A DNA stretch of 64,000 nucleotides from Flavimobilis soli (GCF_002564025.1 NZ_PDJH01000001.1:2356001-2420000), one strand, 5' to 3'. Shown: positions 1-7,797, numbered from the stretch's first letter. Translations and numbers: made by a program. Notes: generated by a model from the sequence alone, not told the origin.

Positions 1-183
1 GCCGGGGCGCGTCTTCGTCGGGTCGACGACCGCGAGGCAGTAGCCCCACACGAGCCCGTCCGCAGCGATCAGCGGCACGCGGTTGAAGTAGACGGCAGGC
101 TTGTCCTCGAGGATCTGCTCCTCGAGCTGCGCGAGCGCAGCGCTCAGGCTGTCTTCGCTGGTCGGGTTCTCTGAATAGGACAC
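1..183 (-). CDS. Partial protein, possible EAL/HDOD-type signalling protein (N-terminus only)
   Basis: Only the first 61 codons are present; the gene runs off the left edge. The GTG start at 183 has a GGAGA about 6 bases upstream and lies 38 bases after the fliW stop, so it is probably the last gene of the flgN-flgK-flgL-fliW transcript. The visible peptide has an acidic, Leu-rich stretch (residues 9-30), then an RVPLI...G.VWGY segment resembling the opening strand of EAL/HDOD (YuxH-like) proteins, where RQPIF...VxGYELL is usual. That family match is inferred from one short segment. A PilZ or other flagellar accessory protein is not excluded. A c-di-GMP-related role would fit a motility operon, but no catalytic residues are visible. 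Confidence 0.45.
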   Translation of the reverse strand, partial: MSYSENPTSEDSLSAALAQLEEQILEDKPAVYFNRVPLIAADGLVWGYCLAVVDPTKTRPG

Positions 184-221
184 GAGGTCTCCGAGATCAG
201 GCGTAGAAGGCGGGGAAGGGA

Positions 222-668
222 TCAGGCGGCGTGCAGCGCGGCGCGCAGCGGCCAGGACCCGTCGTCGAGGACGACCTGGAGCGCGTTGCCGGTCGTGGTG
301 TCGATGACGACCGGGGCGAGCAGGTTCGCCGTGGTGTCCTGGGGCGCCGCCCCAGGGTTGAGGACGACGAGGACGGCCAGGTTCTCGGCGGTGGTCGGCT
401 CACCCGGCGCGCCGAGCGTGGCGAGGACCTCGTCGCTGATGCGCGGCGTGTAGTCCGGGAAGTAGACGCCCGGGTGGATCAGGAAGAGGCGCGGCGCGAC
501 CCCGCCGACGAACGACGAGTCCTCGCCCTTCGCGGTCAGCGAGAACAGGGCACCCTCGGCGCTGAGCGAGCGCAGCGAGAAGTCGTGGATCCCGTCGAGG
601 CCCGGAGGCGCGGTGACGAAGGTGATCGAGCTCGGCTCGCTCTCGGCCTGGACCACGGGGTCTGCCAT
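222..668 (-). CDS. fliW: Flagellar assembly factor FliW (CsrA antagonist)
   Basis: FliW is a small cytoplasmic beta-barrel protein that in Bacillus binds either flagellin or CsrA; when free it removes CsrA from flagellin mRNA. The protein here (148 residues from ATG 668) shows the family pattern: ITFVTAPPGLDGIHDFSL near the N-terminus, a central IHPGVYFPDY segment and VLVVLNPG followed by NLLAPVVID. An alternative in-frame ATGATG at 686/683 overlaps the flgL stop, but GGGAG lies 8 bases before ATG 668, so I prefer that start. It is the fourth gene of the flgN-flgK-flgL-fliW unit. CsrA is encoded 36 kb away at 37206-37463, and candidate CsrA hairpins lie in several flagellar leaders, so the partner-switch circuit appears complete in this window. 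Confidence 0.9.
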   Translation of the reverse strand: MADPVVQAESEPSSITFVTAPPGLDGIHDFSLRSLSAEGALFSLTAKGEDSSFVGGVAPRLFLIHPGVYFPDYTPRISDEVLATLGAPGEPTTAENLAVLVVLNPGAAPQDTTANLLAPVVIDTTTGNALQVVLDDGSWPLRAALHAA

Positions 669-682
669 GCTCAGCGCTCCCA

Positions 683-1579
683 TCATCGGATGTAGTCGAG
701 CAGCGTCGGCTGCAGGACCCGGCTCGTGGCTCCGAGCGCCGCCTGGTAGGCGACCTCCTGGGCCTGGAGGTTGACCAGCGTCTCGGCGAGGTCGACGTCC
801 TCGACCGCGGAGATGTCGGCCTTCACCGCGAGCTTCTTGCTCGAGTTCGCCTGGAGCTGGGCTTGGATCTGGTTGGTGCGAGCACCGATCGTCGCCGTCT
901 CCTGGAGGATCGCGTCGTGGTGCCCGTCGATCTCGTCGATGTAACCAGACACGTCTGCTCCTGCCCGAAGATCTGCCGCGAGTCGGTCGAGCGTCGCGAA
1001 CACCGAGGTGGCGCCGGTGCCGAACACGGCAGCGCCGTTCCCGTCGACGCGAACGGTGACGTCCTCGGCGATGCGGCGCTCGACGGTGCCCGCACCCCCG
1101 TTGTAGGTGTACGTCCCGGTGATCGGGTCGCGCTCGAACGCGGCGCCGGCGTCGGAGGTGCCGGCGAAGACGGAACGGCCGAGGTACGTCGTGTTCGCCT
1201 GGCCGAGGAGCGCGTCGCGCGCTGCCTCGATCTCCTGGGCGATCGCCTCGCGCGCCTGCGCGTTCATGGTGCCGGAGTTGGCGCCCTGGATGGCGAGCGT
1301 GCGGGCTCGCGTGAGCTGCGTCGAGGCGGTGGTCAGCGCGGTGTCGACCGTGTTGAGCCAGGCTGCGCCGTCGCTCGCGTTGCGGTCGTACTGGATCAGC
1401 GCCCGGCTCTCGGCGCGCAGGCGCAGCGCCTGCGCGGTGCCTGCCGGGTCGTCGGACGGCTTCTCGATGCGGCGCAGGCTCGACGCCTGCCCCTGCAGCT
1501 TGGACATCGCGCGCAGGTTGGTCTGGATGTTCTCCAGGGACGTGCGCTGCGTCATCTGGTGCGTGATGCGCGTGATCAT
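683..1579 (-). CDS. flgL: Hook-filament junction protein FlgL
   Basis: FlgL (HAP3) is exported by the flagellar type III system and forms the ring joining FlgK to the filament. The 298-residue product begins MITRITHQMTQRTSLENIQTN and ends with a heptad-rich flagellin-like C-terminus (ALGATSRVLQPTLLDYIR). This matches the usual FlgL length of about 300 and its flagellin-type N and C helices, with SLRRIEKPSDDPAGTAQALRLR as the typical D0/D1 motif. The ATG at 1579 overlaps the flgK stop in an ATGA arrangement, so the two are translationally coupled. The stop lies against the fliW start region. Confidence 0.95.
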   Translation of the reverse strand: MITRITHQMTQRTSLENIQTNLRAMSKLQGQASSLRRIEKPSDDPAGTAQALRLRAESRALIQYDRNASDGAAWLNTVDTALTTASTQLTRARTLAIQGANSGTMNAQAREAIAQEIEAARDALLGQANTTYLGRSVFAGTSDAGAAFERDPITGTYTYNGGAGTVERRIAEDVTVRVDGNGAAVFGTGATSVFATLDRLAADLRAGADVSGYIDEIDGHHDAILQETATIGARTNQIQAQLQANSSKKLAVKADISAVEDVDLAETLVNLQAQEVAYQAALGATSRVLQPTLLDYIR

Positions 1580-3006
1580 CGGCCGACGACCCCCGTCCGG
1601 TTGATGAGCGTGTCGAGCATCTCGTCGACCGTCGTCAGGACGCGTGCGGCGCCCTGGTAGGCACGCTGGAAGGCCAGCATGTTGATGGTCTCCTCGTCGA
1701 TGTCGACGCTGGTCTGGGCGAGCTGGATCTGCTCGGCGGTCGAGCGCGCGTTCTCGGCGACCGTCGCGGAGCGGATGGCGGACTGCGTGTTGACGCCGAG
1801 GTCGACGACGAAGCGCTGCCAGTCACGGTCCGGGCTGTCGACCGCGACACCGATCTGCGCGATGCGGTCGGCGATCGAGCCGTCGAACGCGCCGTTGCCG
1901 GGCGCCGCGGCCGCGATGTTGCGGTAGTCGGTCGACACCAGGCTGAGCGCGAGGGACGGCGGCACGGCCGGGTCGGTGCCGAGCGTGAAGAAGTCGCCGC
2001 CGGGGGCGCCGGTCGTGGTGACGCCGGTGGAATGGATCGCGTTGACCTTGGTCGCGAGCGACGTGGCGAGGGAGTCGTAGGCGGCCGCGGCCTCGGCGAG
2101 CATGCCGCCGGTCCCGTTCGCGTTCGCGGGGGCGAGCGCGGCGATCATGCCGGCGAGCGTGCCGCCGTCGAGGGAGACGGGACCTGCAGAGTCGCGGTCC
2201 CACGCGATGAGCGGGACGTCGGACGCGGCGCCGGTCATCTTGGTCGCACCTTCGAGGTGCAGGCCGTACGCGCGGTCACCGGCGACGACGGGGTTGCCGC
2301 CGATCGAGACGGTCACGGTGCCGTCCTCGACCGGACGCGCGGTCGCGCCGGTCAGCTCGGACATGCGCAGGACGAGCTGGTCGCGCTTGTCCATGAGCTC
2401 GTTGGCGTTGCCACCCGAGACGGTGACGGAGCGGATCGAGCTGTTGAGCTCGGCGATGCCCTGCGCCGTGGTGTTGACCTCGTTGACGAGGGCGCTGACC
2501 TGCGTGCGCATCTCGGTCCACTGCGTGTCGACGGCCTTGTACCCGGCGCGGATCGCGTCGGAGAGCATGGTCGCGGACTCGAGCACGACCTGGGCGGGGG
2601 CGGCCTCGCCGGGGTTGTTCGAGAGGTCCTGCCACGACGCCCAGAACTGCGCGAGCTGGGCGGCGACGCCCTCGTCCGACGGCTCGGTGATGGTCGACTC
2701 GAGGCGCGTGAGCGACTCGGCCCGGGCGAGCAGGTCGGAGGCGAGCGACGTCGAGGAGCGCACGCGGGCGTCCGCGAAGATGTCGCCGAGCCGGGAGACG
2801 CCCGTGACGGTGACGCCCTGGCCGACGGTGAGGCCGGAGGAGAAGCGCGACGCGGAGGCGATGGCGGAGACCGAGGCGGTCTCGGCGCGCTGGCGGGTGT
2901 ATCCCACGGTGTTGACGTTGGCGACGTTCTGACCGGCGACGTCGAGCGCCGCGCGGTGGGTCGTCATCGAGCTCAGTGCCGTGGACAGGGTCGAGAAGGA
3001 GGACAT
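1576..3006 (-). CDS. flgK: Hook-associated protein FlgK
   Basis: FlgK (HAP1) is the first hook-filament junction protein, exported via the flagellar T3SS. The N-terminus SSFSTLSTALSSMTTHRAAL leads into DVAGQNVANVNTVGYTRQR, the signature of the FlgE/F/G/K rod-hook family. The C-terminus ending AFQRAYQGAARVLTTVDEMLDTLINRTG is the conserved flagellin-like end. At 476 residues it is in the usual Gram-positive range. It follows flgN by a 13-base gap and overlaps flgL by four bases. The transcript is predicted to start from the sigma-28-type promoter at 3560-3587. Confidence 0.96.
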   Translation of the reverse strand: MSSFSTLSTALSSMTTHRAALDVAGQNVANVNTVGYTRQRAETASVSAIASASRFSSGLTVGQGVTVTGVSRLGDIFADARVRSSTSLASDLLARAESLTRLESTITEPSDEGVAAQLAQFWASWQDLSNNPGEAAPAQVVLESATMLSDAIRAGYKAVDTQWTEMRTQVSALVNEVNTTAQGIAELNSSIRSVTVSGGNANELMDKRDQLVLRMSELTGATARPVEDGTVTVSIGGNPVVAGDRAYGLHLEGATKMTGAASDVPLIAWDRDSAGPVSLDGGTLAGMIAALAPANANGTGGMLAEAAAAYDSLATSLATKVNAIHSTGVTTTGAPGGDFFTLGTDPAVPPSLALSLVSTDYRNIAAAAPGNGAFDGSIADRIAQIGVAVDSPDRDWQRFVVDLGVNTQSAIRSATVAENARSTAEQIQLAQTSVDIDEETINMLAFQRAYQGAARVLTTVDEMLDTLINRTGVVGR

Positions 3007-3019
3007 CGCGGTATTTCTC

Positions 3020-3502
3020 CTAGAGCGTCTCGTCGAGCAGGGACGCGGAGCCGGTGGCCTGGCCGGCGTGGCCGGTGGCGTCGTACGTCTGTACAGCCTC
3101 CGTGACCGCCATGAGAGTCTCCTGGGCGGCGCGGTGCGAGGCGGTCAAGAGCGTGCGGTTGTCGGCCGCGAGGCTCTCGATCTGACCCGTGAGGTCGATG
3201 AAGGCGTCCCGGTGCTCACGGAGGAGGCCGTCCCACGGGGCAGGCGCGGCGTCGGCGAGCTGGGCGAGGGTCGCACCGGGCGCGAGGCCGAGCTGGGCGG
3301 CCACCGCGTCGGACTCGACGGCGTGGCCGAGCTCCGTGGTGCGGATCTGCTCGAGCACGCGCTCGACCTCGTCGGTGGCGTGCGCGAGCCAGCGGGTGCG
3401 CCCGCTCGTGAGCAGGAGCTGCTCCACCTCGAGCTTGAACAGCAGCAGCTCGAGCAGCTGCCGCTCGCGCCACAGCATGGCGGACAGGCTCTGCATACCC
3501 AT
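3020..3502 (-). CDS. flgN: FlgN-family export chaperone for FlgK/FlgL
   Basis: FlgN proteins are small helical cytosolic chaperones that keep FlgK and FlgL export-competent. The protein (160 residues) is almost all helix: MLWRERQLLELLLFKLEVEQLLL near the N-terminus is the typical FlgN opening, and the second half carries HRDAFIDLTGQIESLAADNRTLL. The ATG at 3502 is chosen because GAGGAG precedes it by 4 bases; a longer in-frame start at 3553 would begin upstream of a reasonable leader and adds a Pro/Arg-rich non-conserved stretch. Position directly before flgK-flgL supports the assignment. Confidence 0.85.
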   Translation of the reverse strand: MGMQSLSAMLWRERQLLELLLFKLEVEQLLLTSGRTRWLAHATDEVERVLEQIRTTELGHAVESDAVAAQLGLAPGATLAQLADAAPAPWDGLLREHRDAFIDLTGQIESLAADNRTLLTASHRAAQETLMAVTEAVQTYDATGHAGQATGSASLLDETL

Positions 3503-3559
3503 GGCGCTCCTCGGGGGTCTCGGTCGGAGGCGGTCTGCGCTCCGGGGGGTCAACCTTGA

Positions 3560-3587
3560 TCATCGGGCAGGGGGCTGGGGGGATGAG
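3560..3587 (-). promoter_or_regulatory. Sigma-28 (FliA)-type promoter for flgN-flgK-flgL-fliW
   Basis: On the minus strand CTCAT (3587-3583) is followed after exactly 16 bases by CCGATGA (3566-3560). The same spacing recurs at all other promoters of this type in the window. The predicted transcript start lies about 50 bases before the flgN ATG. Confidence 0.75.
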
Positions 3588-3822
3588 TGTTTTGCTGACT
3601 CGTTTCGCCCGGGGCATCGCCTGGCGCGGTTCGTGCCGCTGTGCCCGGTACGTCCTGACGCCGGTTCTGTCCGACTTTGTGCAGGTCAAACGATTCGATC
3701 GCCGCTTTGCGGGGCTTGGGGCGGATGCATCTGGCGCGATTGCTACGTCTCCACCATGCGCGCGGTGTGAGGCACTGCACAACTTTGCGCCAATCGAAAC
3801 GTTTCATCAGCGCTGAACAACC

Positions 3823-3838
3823 TGGGTGGTAGCACCCA
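3823..3838. promoter_or_regulatory. Inverted repeat GGGTG-N4-CACCC, copy 1 (fliA side)
   Basis: TGGGTG and CACCCA form 6-base arms around GTAG. The same arrangement with CTAG in the centre occurs before flgB at 13329-13344. It is a candidate operator for an unknown regulator. Confidence 0.45.
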
Positions 3839-3871
3839 TGAGCACGCGAACAACTTCCGGATCGGTTAGAA

Positions 3872-3889
3872 GTGTGATCTACGTCACAC
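3872..3889. promoter_or_regulatory. Crp/GlxR-type operator upstream of fliA
   Basis: The sequence GTGTGA-TCTACG-TCACAC is a perfect palindrome in its 6-base arms and equals the Crp-family consensus TGTGA-N6-TCACA. In actinobacteria this consensus is read by cAMP-responsive Crp/GlxR proteins. It lies about 155 bases before the fliA start and about 285 bases from the divergent flgN promoter, so cAMP control of the flagellar sigma factor is the simplest reading. Confidence 0.65.
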
Positions 3890-3998
3890 GTATTTAGTTC
3901 AGTGGCTGCACAATTGGTTGCTCTGACCTGCACAGATGGAGGAGGTGTGTCCGTTTCGCCGGGACTCTGCGCATGAGGCATGCCACAGATGGACTTAA

Positions 3999-4014
3999 CA
4001 CGGTATGGATCGTG
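3999..4014 (+). promoter_or_regulatory. Weak candidate CsrA hairpin in the fliA leader
   Basis: CACG (3999-4002) can pair with CGTG (4011-4014), leaving an 8-base loop that contains AUGGAU. The stem is only four pairs, so this is much weaker than the flagellin or flgB hairpins. Confidence 0.25.
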
Positions 4015-4042
4015 AGGTTGTTCGCATGATGAGACTTGCCCC

Positions 4043-4942
4043 ATGGCAGTCAACGAAACCCGCAACGCCCTGGTGGAAGAGCACCTTCCACTCATCGGCT
4101 ACCACGTCAACGAGATGATGGCCCGTGTCCCACGTCACGTGGCCCGCGACGACCTCGCCTCGGCAGGCGCCCTCGCACTCGTGCGTGCCGCTGAGGGGTA
4201 CGACCCCGCCACCGGCGTCCCGTTCAACCGCTACGCGGCCATCCGCATCCGCGGCGCGCTCGTCGACGAGCTCCGCTCGATGGACTGGGCCTCCCGCGGC
4301 GCACGCACCAAGGTCCGCCGTCTCGCCGCCGTGACCGACGAGCTCACCGCGACCCTCGGCCGCGCGCCGTCCCGCGAGCAGCTCGCCGAGGCCCTCGGCG
4401 TCGACGTCTCCGAGGTCGACCAGGTCCGCGACGACGCGTCGCGCCGCGTGCTCAGCATCGACGGCTACGACAACGCGATCGCCGACATCCTCCCCGACCG
4501 CGCCCCGGACCCCGAGGAGGCGGCCCTCAACGCTGAGCGCCTCACCTACCTCCACGCCGCGGTCGAGGCCCTCCCCGAGCGCCTGCGCGTCGTCGTGCGT
4601 GGCATCTTCTTCGAGGACCGCGCCGTCACCGAGATCGCGACCGAGCTCGGCGTCACGCAGTCGCGCGTCAGCCAGCTGCGCAGCGAGGCCATGTCCCTCC
4701 TCAAGGACGGCATGAACGTCCACCTCGACCCCGAGCTCGTCGAGACGCCGGCCAACCCCGCCGGTGTCGCGCAGCGTCGTCGCGAGGCGTACTTCTCGGC
4801 CGTCCGCGAGAACGTCGAGTCCGTCGACGTCGCCGCGACCGCTCGCGCGGCCGCCGCAGCCCTCTCCGGCACGGTCGGCGCAGCCGCCCAGCTCGGCATC
4901 GCTGACGGCGTCCCCGCAGCGCGCTTCGCCGCTCTCGCCTGA
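4043..4942 (+). CDS. fliA: Flagellar sigma factor FliA (sigma-28 family)
   Basis: This group-3 sigma factor directs RNA polymerase to late flagellar and chemotaxis promoters. Region 2 is at residues 8-85, with HLPLIGYHVNEMMARVPRHV and the core-binding stretch DDLASAGALALVRAAEGYDP. Region 3 follows (VRRLAAVTDELTATLGRAPS), and region 4 has the helix-turn-helix VTEIATELGVTQSRVSQLRSEAM near residues 192-215. At 299 residues it is about 50 longer than typical FliA because of an Ala-rich tail of roughly 75 residues after region 4. The ribosome site is poor; in-frame alternatives upstream are absent. It stands alone between a long control region and a strong terminator. The repeated CTNNN-N16-NCGAT promoters in this window are its presumed targets. 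No FlgM anti-sigma gene was seen. Confidence 0.92.
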   Translation: MAVNETRNALVEEHLPLIGYHVNEMMARVPRHVARDDLASAGALALVRAAEGYDPATGVPFNRYAAIRIRGALVDELRSMDWASRGARTKVRRLAAVTDELTATLGRAPSREQLAEALGVDVSEVDQVRDDASRRVLSIDGYDNAIADILPDRAPDPEEAALNAERLTYLHAAVEALPERLRVVVRGIFFEDRAVTEIATELGVTQSRVSQLRSEAMSLLKDGMNVHLDPELVETPANPAGVAQRRREAYFSAVRENVESVDVAATARAAAAALSGTVGAAAQLGIADGVPAARFAALA

Positions 4943-4962
4943 GAGAACCGCAAGACCCCCGA

Positions 4963-5010
4963 CGACGACGCCCGGCCCTCCTGACTGCCAGCAGGGGCCG
5001 GGCGTCGTCG
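4963..5010 (+). terminator. Rho-independent-like terminator after fliA
   Basis: A 16-base perfect stem (CGACGACGCCCGGCCC at 4963-4978 with its complement at 4995-5010) encloses a 16-base loop. It begins 20 bases after the fliA stop. Confidence 0.8.
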
Positions 5011-5099
5011 TGTCCGGGGGAGGTGCGGCTCGAGCGTCCCGAGAGGACGCGGCGCGCCGCGCAGCCGACCGGGGGAGCAGCGCCGGCTCACCTGAGCCG

Positions 5100-5128
5100 C
5101 TCACCATCGGCACGGAACGGACGATAGG
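5100..5128 (+). promoter_or_regulatory. Sigma-28-type promoter for the glycosyltransferase gene
   Basis: CTCAC (5100-5104), 16 bases, ACGATAGG (5121-5128). The predicted start of transcription is near 5135, where an 8-base stem (TGACGGGC 5135-5142 with GCCCGTCA 5153-5160) begins. This makes the ATG at 5134 unusable and supports the GTG start at 5185. Confidence 0.65.
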
Positions 5129-5184
5129 GATGCGTGACGGGCACGCGCGTACGCCCGTCAAGCGACCCAGACCCAGGAGACGAC

Positions 5185-6735
5185 GTGCAGAAGAACGCCC
5201 GGACCACCGTCAGCGTGGTGATGATCGTCAAGGACGAGGAGGCGGTCCTCGCCAAGAGCCTCGAGTCGACGACGTGGGCGGACCAGGTCGTCGTCTACGA
5301 CACCGGCTCGACCGACGCGACGCGCGAGATCGCGGCGCGCTACACCGACAGCGTGATCGAGGGCTACTGGGACGACGACTTCGCGGCGGCCCGTAACCGC
5401 GCCCAGTCGCACGCGACCGGTGACTGGGTTCTCATCCTCGACGCCGACGAGGTCTTCGTCGGTGACCCCAAGCTCCTGCGCAAGCGGCTCGCGCGCGGCC
5501 CCGAGGACACGTTCCTCATGCGCGTCGAGGGGGAGGACGACGGCGTCGTCGTCCCGCTCGCCAACCACTTCAGCGACACGGTCATCACCGGCATCCGCAT
5601 CTACCGCCGCGGCAGCCGCCAGTGGCAGGGCAAGATCCACGAGCAGCCCGTCCAGACGGGCGCGAGCACCGGCTCGGCCCTGCTCCACACCTGCTCCGTC
5701 CGCCACTCCGGCTACACCGTCGAGGCGGTCGCCGCGCACGACAAGGGCGCGCGCAACCTGCGCATCGCCCAGCGCAACCTCGAGAACATCGAGGCGACCG
5801 GCACCCCCGCGGAGATCGCCGCGGCCCGCGTCCACGTCGCGCGCTCGATGGTCCTCGCCAACGAGCCGACCGAGGCGCTCGCCTACGCGGAGCAGATCCT
5901 CCCTGACCTCCACGACCGCAAGCAGCGCTGGCTGCTCGGCTTCGGCATGAGCGCCGTCGCCGTCAACTCCGGCACCGAGGAGCAGGTGCGCCTGTGGCTC
6001 GACGAGTGGGAGCAGCACGACGAGTCGCCCGTCTTCGCGCAGGCGCTGCGTGCCCGCTACGAGATGAGCCGTGGCGACGCCGAAGCAGCGCTCGCCGAGA
6101 TCGAGAAGATCCCCTCGACGACCGTCACGAGCCAGGGGCAGCGCCTCGACCGCCTCGACCTCGCCCCCGTCGAGGTCGCCGCGCTCGCGAAGCTCGGCCG
6201 ACGTCGCCCGGCGCAGCTCCTCGCACGCCGTGCAGTCGAGCGTGACATCGCGCCCGGCGCGCCCGCGATCCTCGTCGACTGCTTCACCGAGGAGCAGCTC
6301 GCCGGCATCCTCGCGAAGGCCTCGCCGCGCCTGTGGCGCGAGCTCGTGCACGCGTGCGTGCTCGGTGCCGGGCACGCCCGCGTCCGCGACTTCCTCGGCG
6401 TCATGTACCGGACCCGCCCGGGAGACATCACCGTGCTGTCCGCCGCGAGCATGCTCGCGCCGGTGATCGACCTCGAGGGCGCTGCGTACTGGTCGGCAGA
6501 GCTGCGCCGCCACGGTGCCGCGGAGCAGTGCCTCCTCGTCTCCCTCGCGCAGCACTCCGACCGGGCCGCCCGCGACCGCGCCCTCGCCGCCGCCCTCGCC
6601 ATCAGCGCGTACGGCGACGAGCGCGCCGTGCCCGCGCTCGAGGAGGCGCTCGGGCTCGTCGCCCCCGAGGACGAGGCCACTCTCCTCGCGGAGCTCGACA
6701 TCGTCGCGCCCGGTCTCGTCGGGGCGAACGCCTGA
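5185..6735 (+). CDS. Family 2 glycosyltransferase, probable flagellin glycosyltransferase
   Basis: The N-terminal half is a GT-A fold: TVSVVMIVKDEE at residues 7-18, DTGSTDATREIA, then AAARNRAQSHATGDWVLILDADE containing the DxD metal/nucleotide motif near residue 93. After about residue 190 the protein becomes a long run of Ala/Leu/Glu helices like TPR or HEAT-type repeats, an architecture found in protein-directed GT2 enzymes. The GTG start is preceded by AGGAG at 5 bases; an ATG at 5134 would coincide with the predicted transcript start. The gene lies between fliA and four flagellin genes and has its own sigma-28-type promoter, so flagellin O-glycosylation is the likely role (inference from context). 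The product is 516 residues with no signal peptide, consistent with cytoplasmic modification before export. Confidence 0.75.
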   Translation: MQKNARTTVSVVMIVKDEEAVLAKSLESTTWADQVVVYDTGSTDATREIAARYTDSVIEGYWDDDFAAARNRAQSHATGDWVLILDADEVFVGDPKLLRKRLARGPEDTFLMRVEGEDDGVVVPLANHFSDTVITGIRIYRRGSRQWQGKIHEQPVQTGASTGSALLHTCSVRHSGYTVEAVAAHDKGARNLRIAQRNLENIEATGTPAEIAAARVHVARSMVLANEPTEALAYAEQILPDLHDRKQRWLLGFGMSAVAVNSGTEEQVRLWLDEWEQHDESPVFAQALRARYEMSRGDAEAALAEIEKIPSTTVTSQGQRLDRLDLAPVEVAALAKLGRRRPAQLLARRAVERDIAPGAPAILVDCFTEEQLAGILAKASPRLWRELVHACVLGAGHARVRDFLGVMYRTRPGDITVLSAASMLAPVIDLEGAAYWSAELRRHGAAEQCLLVSLAQHSDRAARDRALAAALAISAYGDERAVPALEEALGLVAPEDEATLLAELDIVAPGLVGANA

Positions 6736-6752
6736 CCCGCCCCTGCGCGGTA

Positions 6753-6790
6753 CACCGCCCGCCTGCGCCCCTCGGCGCGGGCGGGCGGTG
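6753..6790 (+). terminator. Terminator after the glycosyltransferase gene
   Basis: A 17-pair stem with one G-U pair (6753-6769 with 6774-6790) and a CCTC loop, 17 bases after the stop codon. Confidence 0.75.
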
Positions 6791-6881
6791 GCGTGTCACG
6801 CCCGGGTCGTCGTCGTGACCCGGGCGTCGACCAGCACGCCGAGCGGTGCACGGACGCGCGACGAGAATCCGTCCCAGAAGT

Positions 6882-6908
6882 CTTCAATCCAGCGAGAAGC
6901 GGTCGATC
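6882..6908 (+). promoter_or_regulatory. Weak sigma-28-type promoter for flagellin gene 1
   Basis: CTTCA (6882-6886), 16 bases, TCGATC (6903-6908). The spacing is identical to the other promoters, but both boxes deviate from the best consensus. Confidence 0.4.
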
Positions 6909-6918
6909 TGCTGCATGT

Positions 6919-6936
6919 CGGCCCATGGACGGGCCG
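6919..6936 (+). promoter_or_regulatory. Candidate CsrA-binding hairpin, flagellin 1 leader
   Basis: CGGCCC (6919-6924) pairs with GGGCCG (6931-6936) around the hexaloop AUGGAC. A second GGA lies in the ribosome site AAGGAGGA (6954-6961), 9 bases before the start. This is the two-site layout known for CsrA on Bacillus hag mRNA. Confidence 0.65.
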
Positions 6937-6969
6937 GTGTTTCGGGCCACGTCAAGGAGGAGAAACATC

Positions 6970-7797
6970 ATGGCTCTCTCGGTCAACACGAACATCGCGG
7001 CGCTCAACGCGTACCGCAACCTCGCCAACACGCAGAACGACCTGAGCAAGTCCCTCGAGAAGCTCTCGAGCGGCCTTCGCATCAACCGTGCTGCTGACGA
7101 CGCTGCCGGTCTGGCGATCTCCGAGGGTCTGCGCGCGCAGATCAACGGCACGAAGCAGGCTGTCCGCAACGCGCAGGACGGCATCTCCGTCGTCCAGACC
7201 GCTGAGGGTGCTCTCACCGAGACGCACGCCATCCTCCAGCGCATGCGCACCCTCTCCGTCCAGGCGTCGAACGACGGTGGCCTCAACGCGACCGCCAAGG
7301 GCAACATCCAGGACGAGATCTCGCAGCTGAGCACCGAGCTCAACCGCATCGCCGCCACCACGGAGTTCAACGGCAAGAAGCTCCTTGACGGCACCTACTC
7401 GGGCGCGTTCCAGGTCGGCGCCAACACGTCGACCAACGACGTCATCACGGTCACGCTCACGACCGCTGTCGGCGTCACGGGCCTCGCGCTCACCACGGTC
7501 GACGTGACGACGCTCGCTGGTGCGACCGCCGCCATCGGTGCGATCGACACCGCGATCGACCGGGTCTCCAAGATCCGTTCGACCCTCGGTGCGGTCCAGA
7601 ACCGTTTCGACCACACGATCAACAACCTCAACGTCGCCGCGGAGAACCTGGCCGCGTCGGAGAGCCGTATCCGTGACACGGACATGGCCTCGGAGATGGT
7701 CCAGTACACCCGTTCGTCGATCCTGTCGCAGGCCGGCACGGCGATGCTGGCCCAGGCGAAGTCGATCCCGCAGAGCGTTCTCCAGCTCCTCCAGTGA
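6970..7797 (+). CDS. fliC: Flagellin, copy 1
   Basis: Flagellin is the filament subunit, exported via the flagellar T3SS. The 275-residue product has the conserved N-terminal D0/D1 helices (MALSVNTNIAALNAYRNL, then SSGLRINRAADDAAGLAISE) and the C-terminal helices ending SQAGTAMLAQAKSIPQSVLQLLQ. Only about 50 residues in the centre (roughly 145-200) vary among the four copies, so there is essentially no D2/D3 domain. A strong AAGGAGGAG ribosome site precedes ATG 6970. It has a leader hairpin with GGA in the loop, and two hairpins directly follow its stop. Copies 1-4 share nearly identical 5' and 3' thirds at the DNA level. Confidence 0.97.
   Translation: MALSVNTNIAALNAYRNLANTQNDLSKSLEKLSSGLRINRAADDAAGLAISEGLRAQINGTKQAVRNAQDGISVVQTAEGALTETHAILQRMRTLSVQASNDGGLNATAKGNIQDEISQLSTELNRIAATTEFNGKKLLDGTYSGAFQVGANTSTNDVITVTLTTAVGVTGLALTTVDVTTLAGATAAIGAIDTAIDRVSKIRSTLGAVQNRFDHTINNLNVAAENLAASESRIRDTDMASEMVQYTRSSILSQAGTAMLAQAKSIPQSVLQLLQ

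Larger units (their letters stand above)
3503..4042. promoter_or_regulatory. 540-base intergenic control region between flgN and fliA
   Basis: The stretch has visibly lower GC than its flanks and no credible gene. It holds, left to right: the minus-strand sigma-28-type promoter (3560-3587); a minus-strand GAATCGTT (3689-3696); a GAAACGTTTC palindrome (3796-3805); TGGGTG-GTAG-CACCCA (3823-3838); a Crp/GlxR-like palindrome (3872-3889); and two AUGGAY motifs (3989-3994, 4005-4010) just before fliA. No convincing sigma-70 -35/-10 pair could be fixed for fliA. Confidence 0.7.

Noticed and set aside
5134..5184. ATG 5134 as the glycosyltransferase start
   Set aside because: It coincides with the predicted transcript start and has no ribosome site, while GTG 5185 has AGGAG at good distance.
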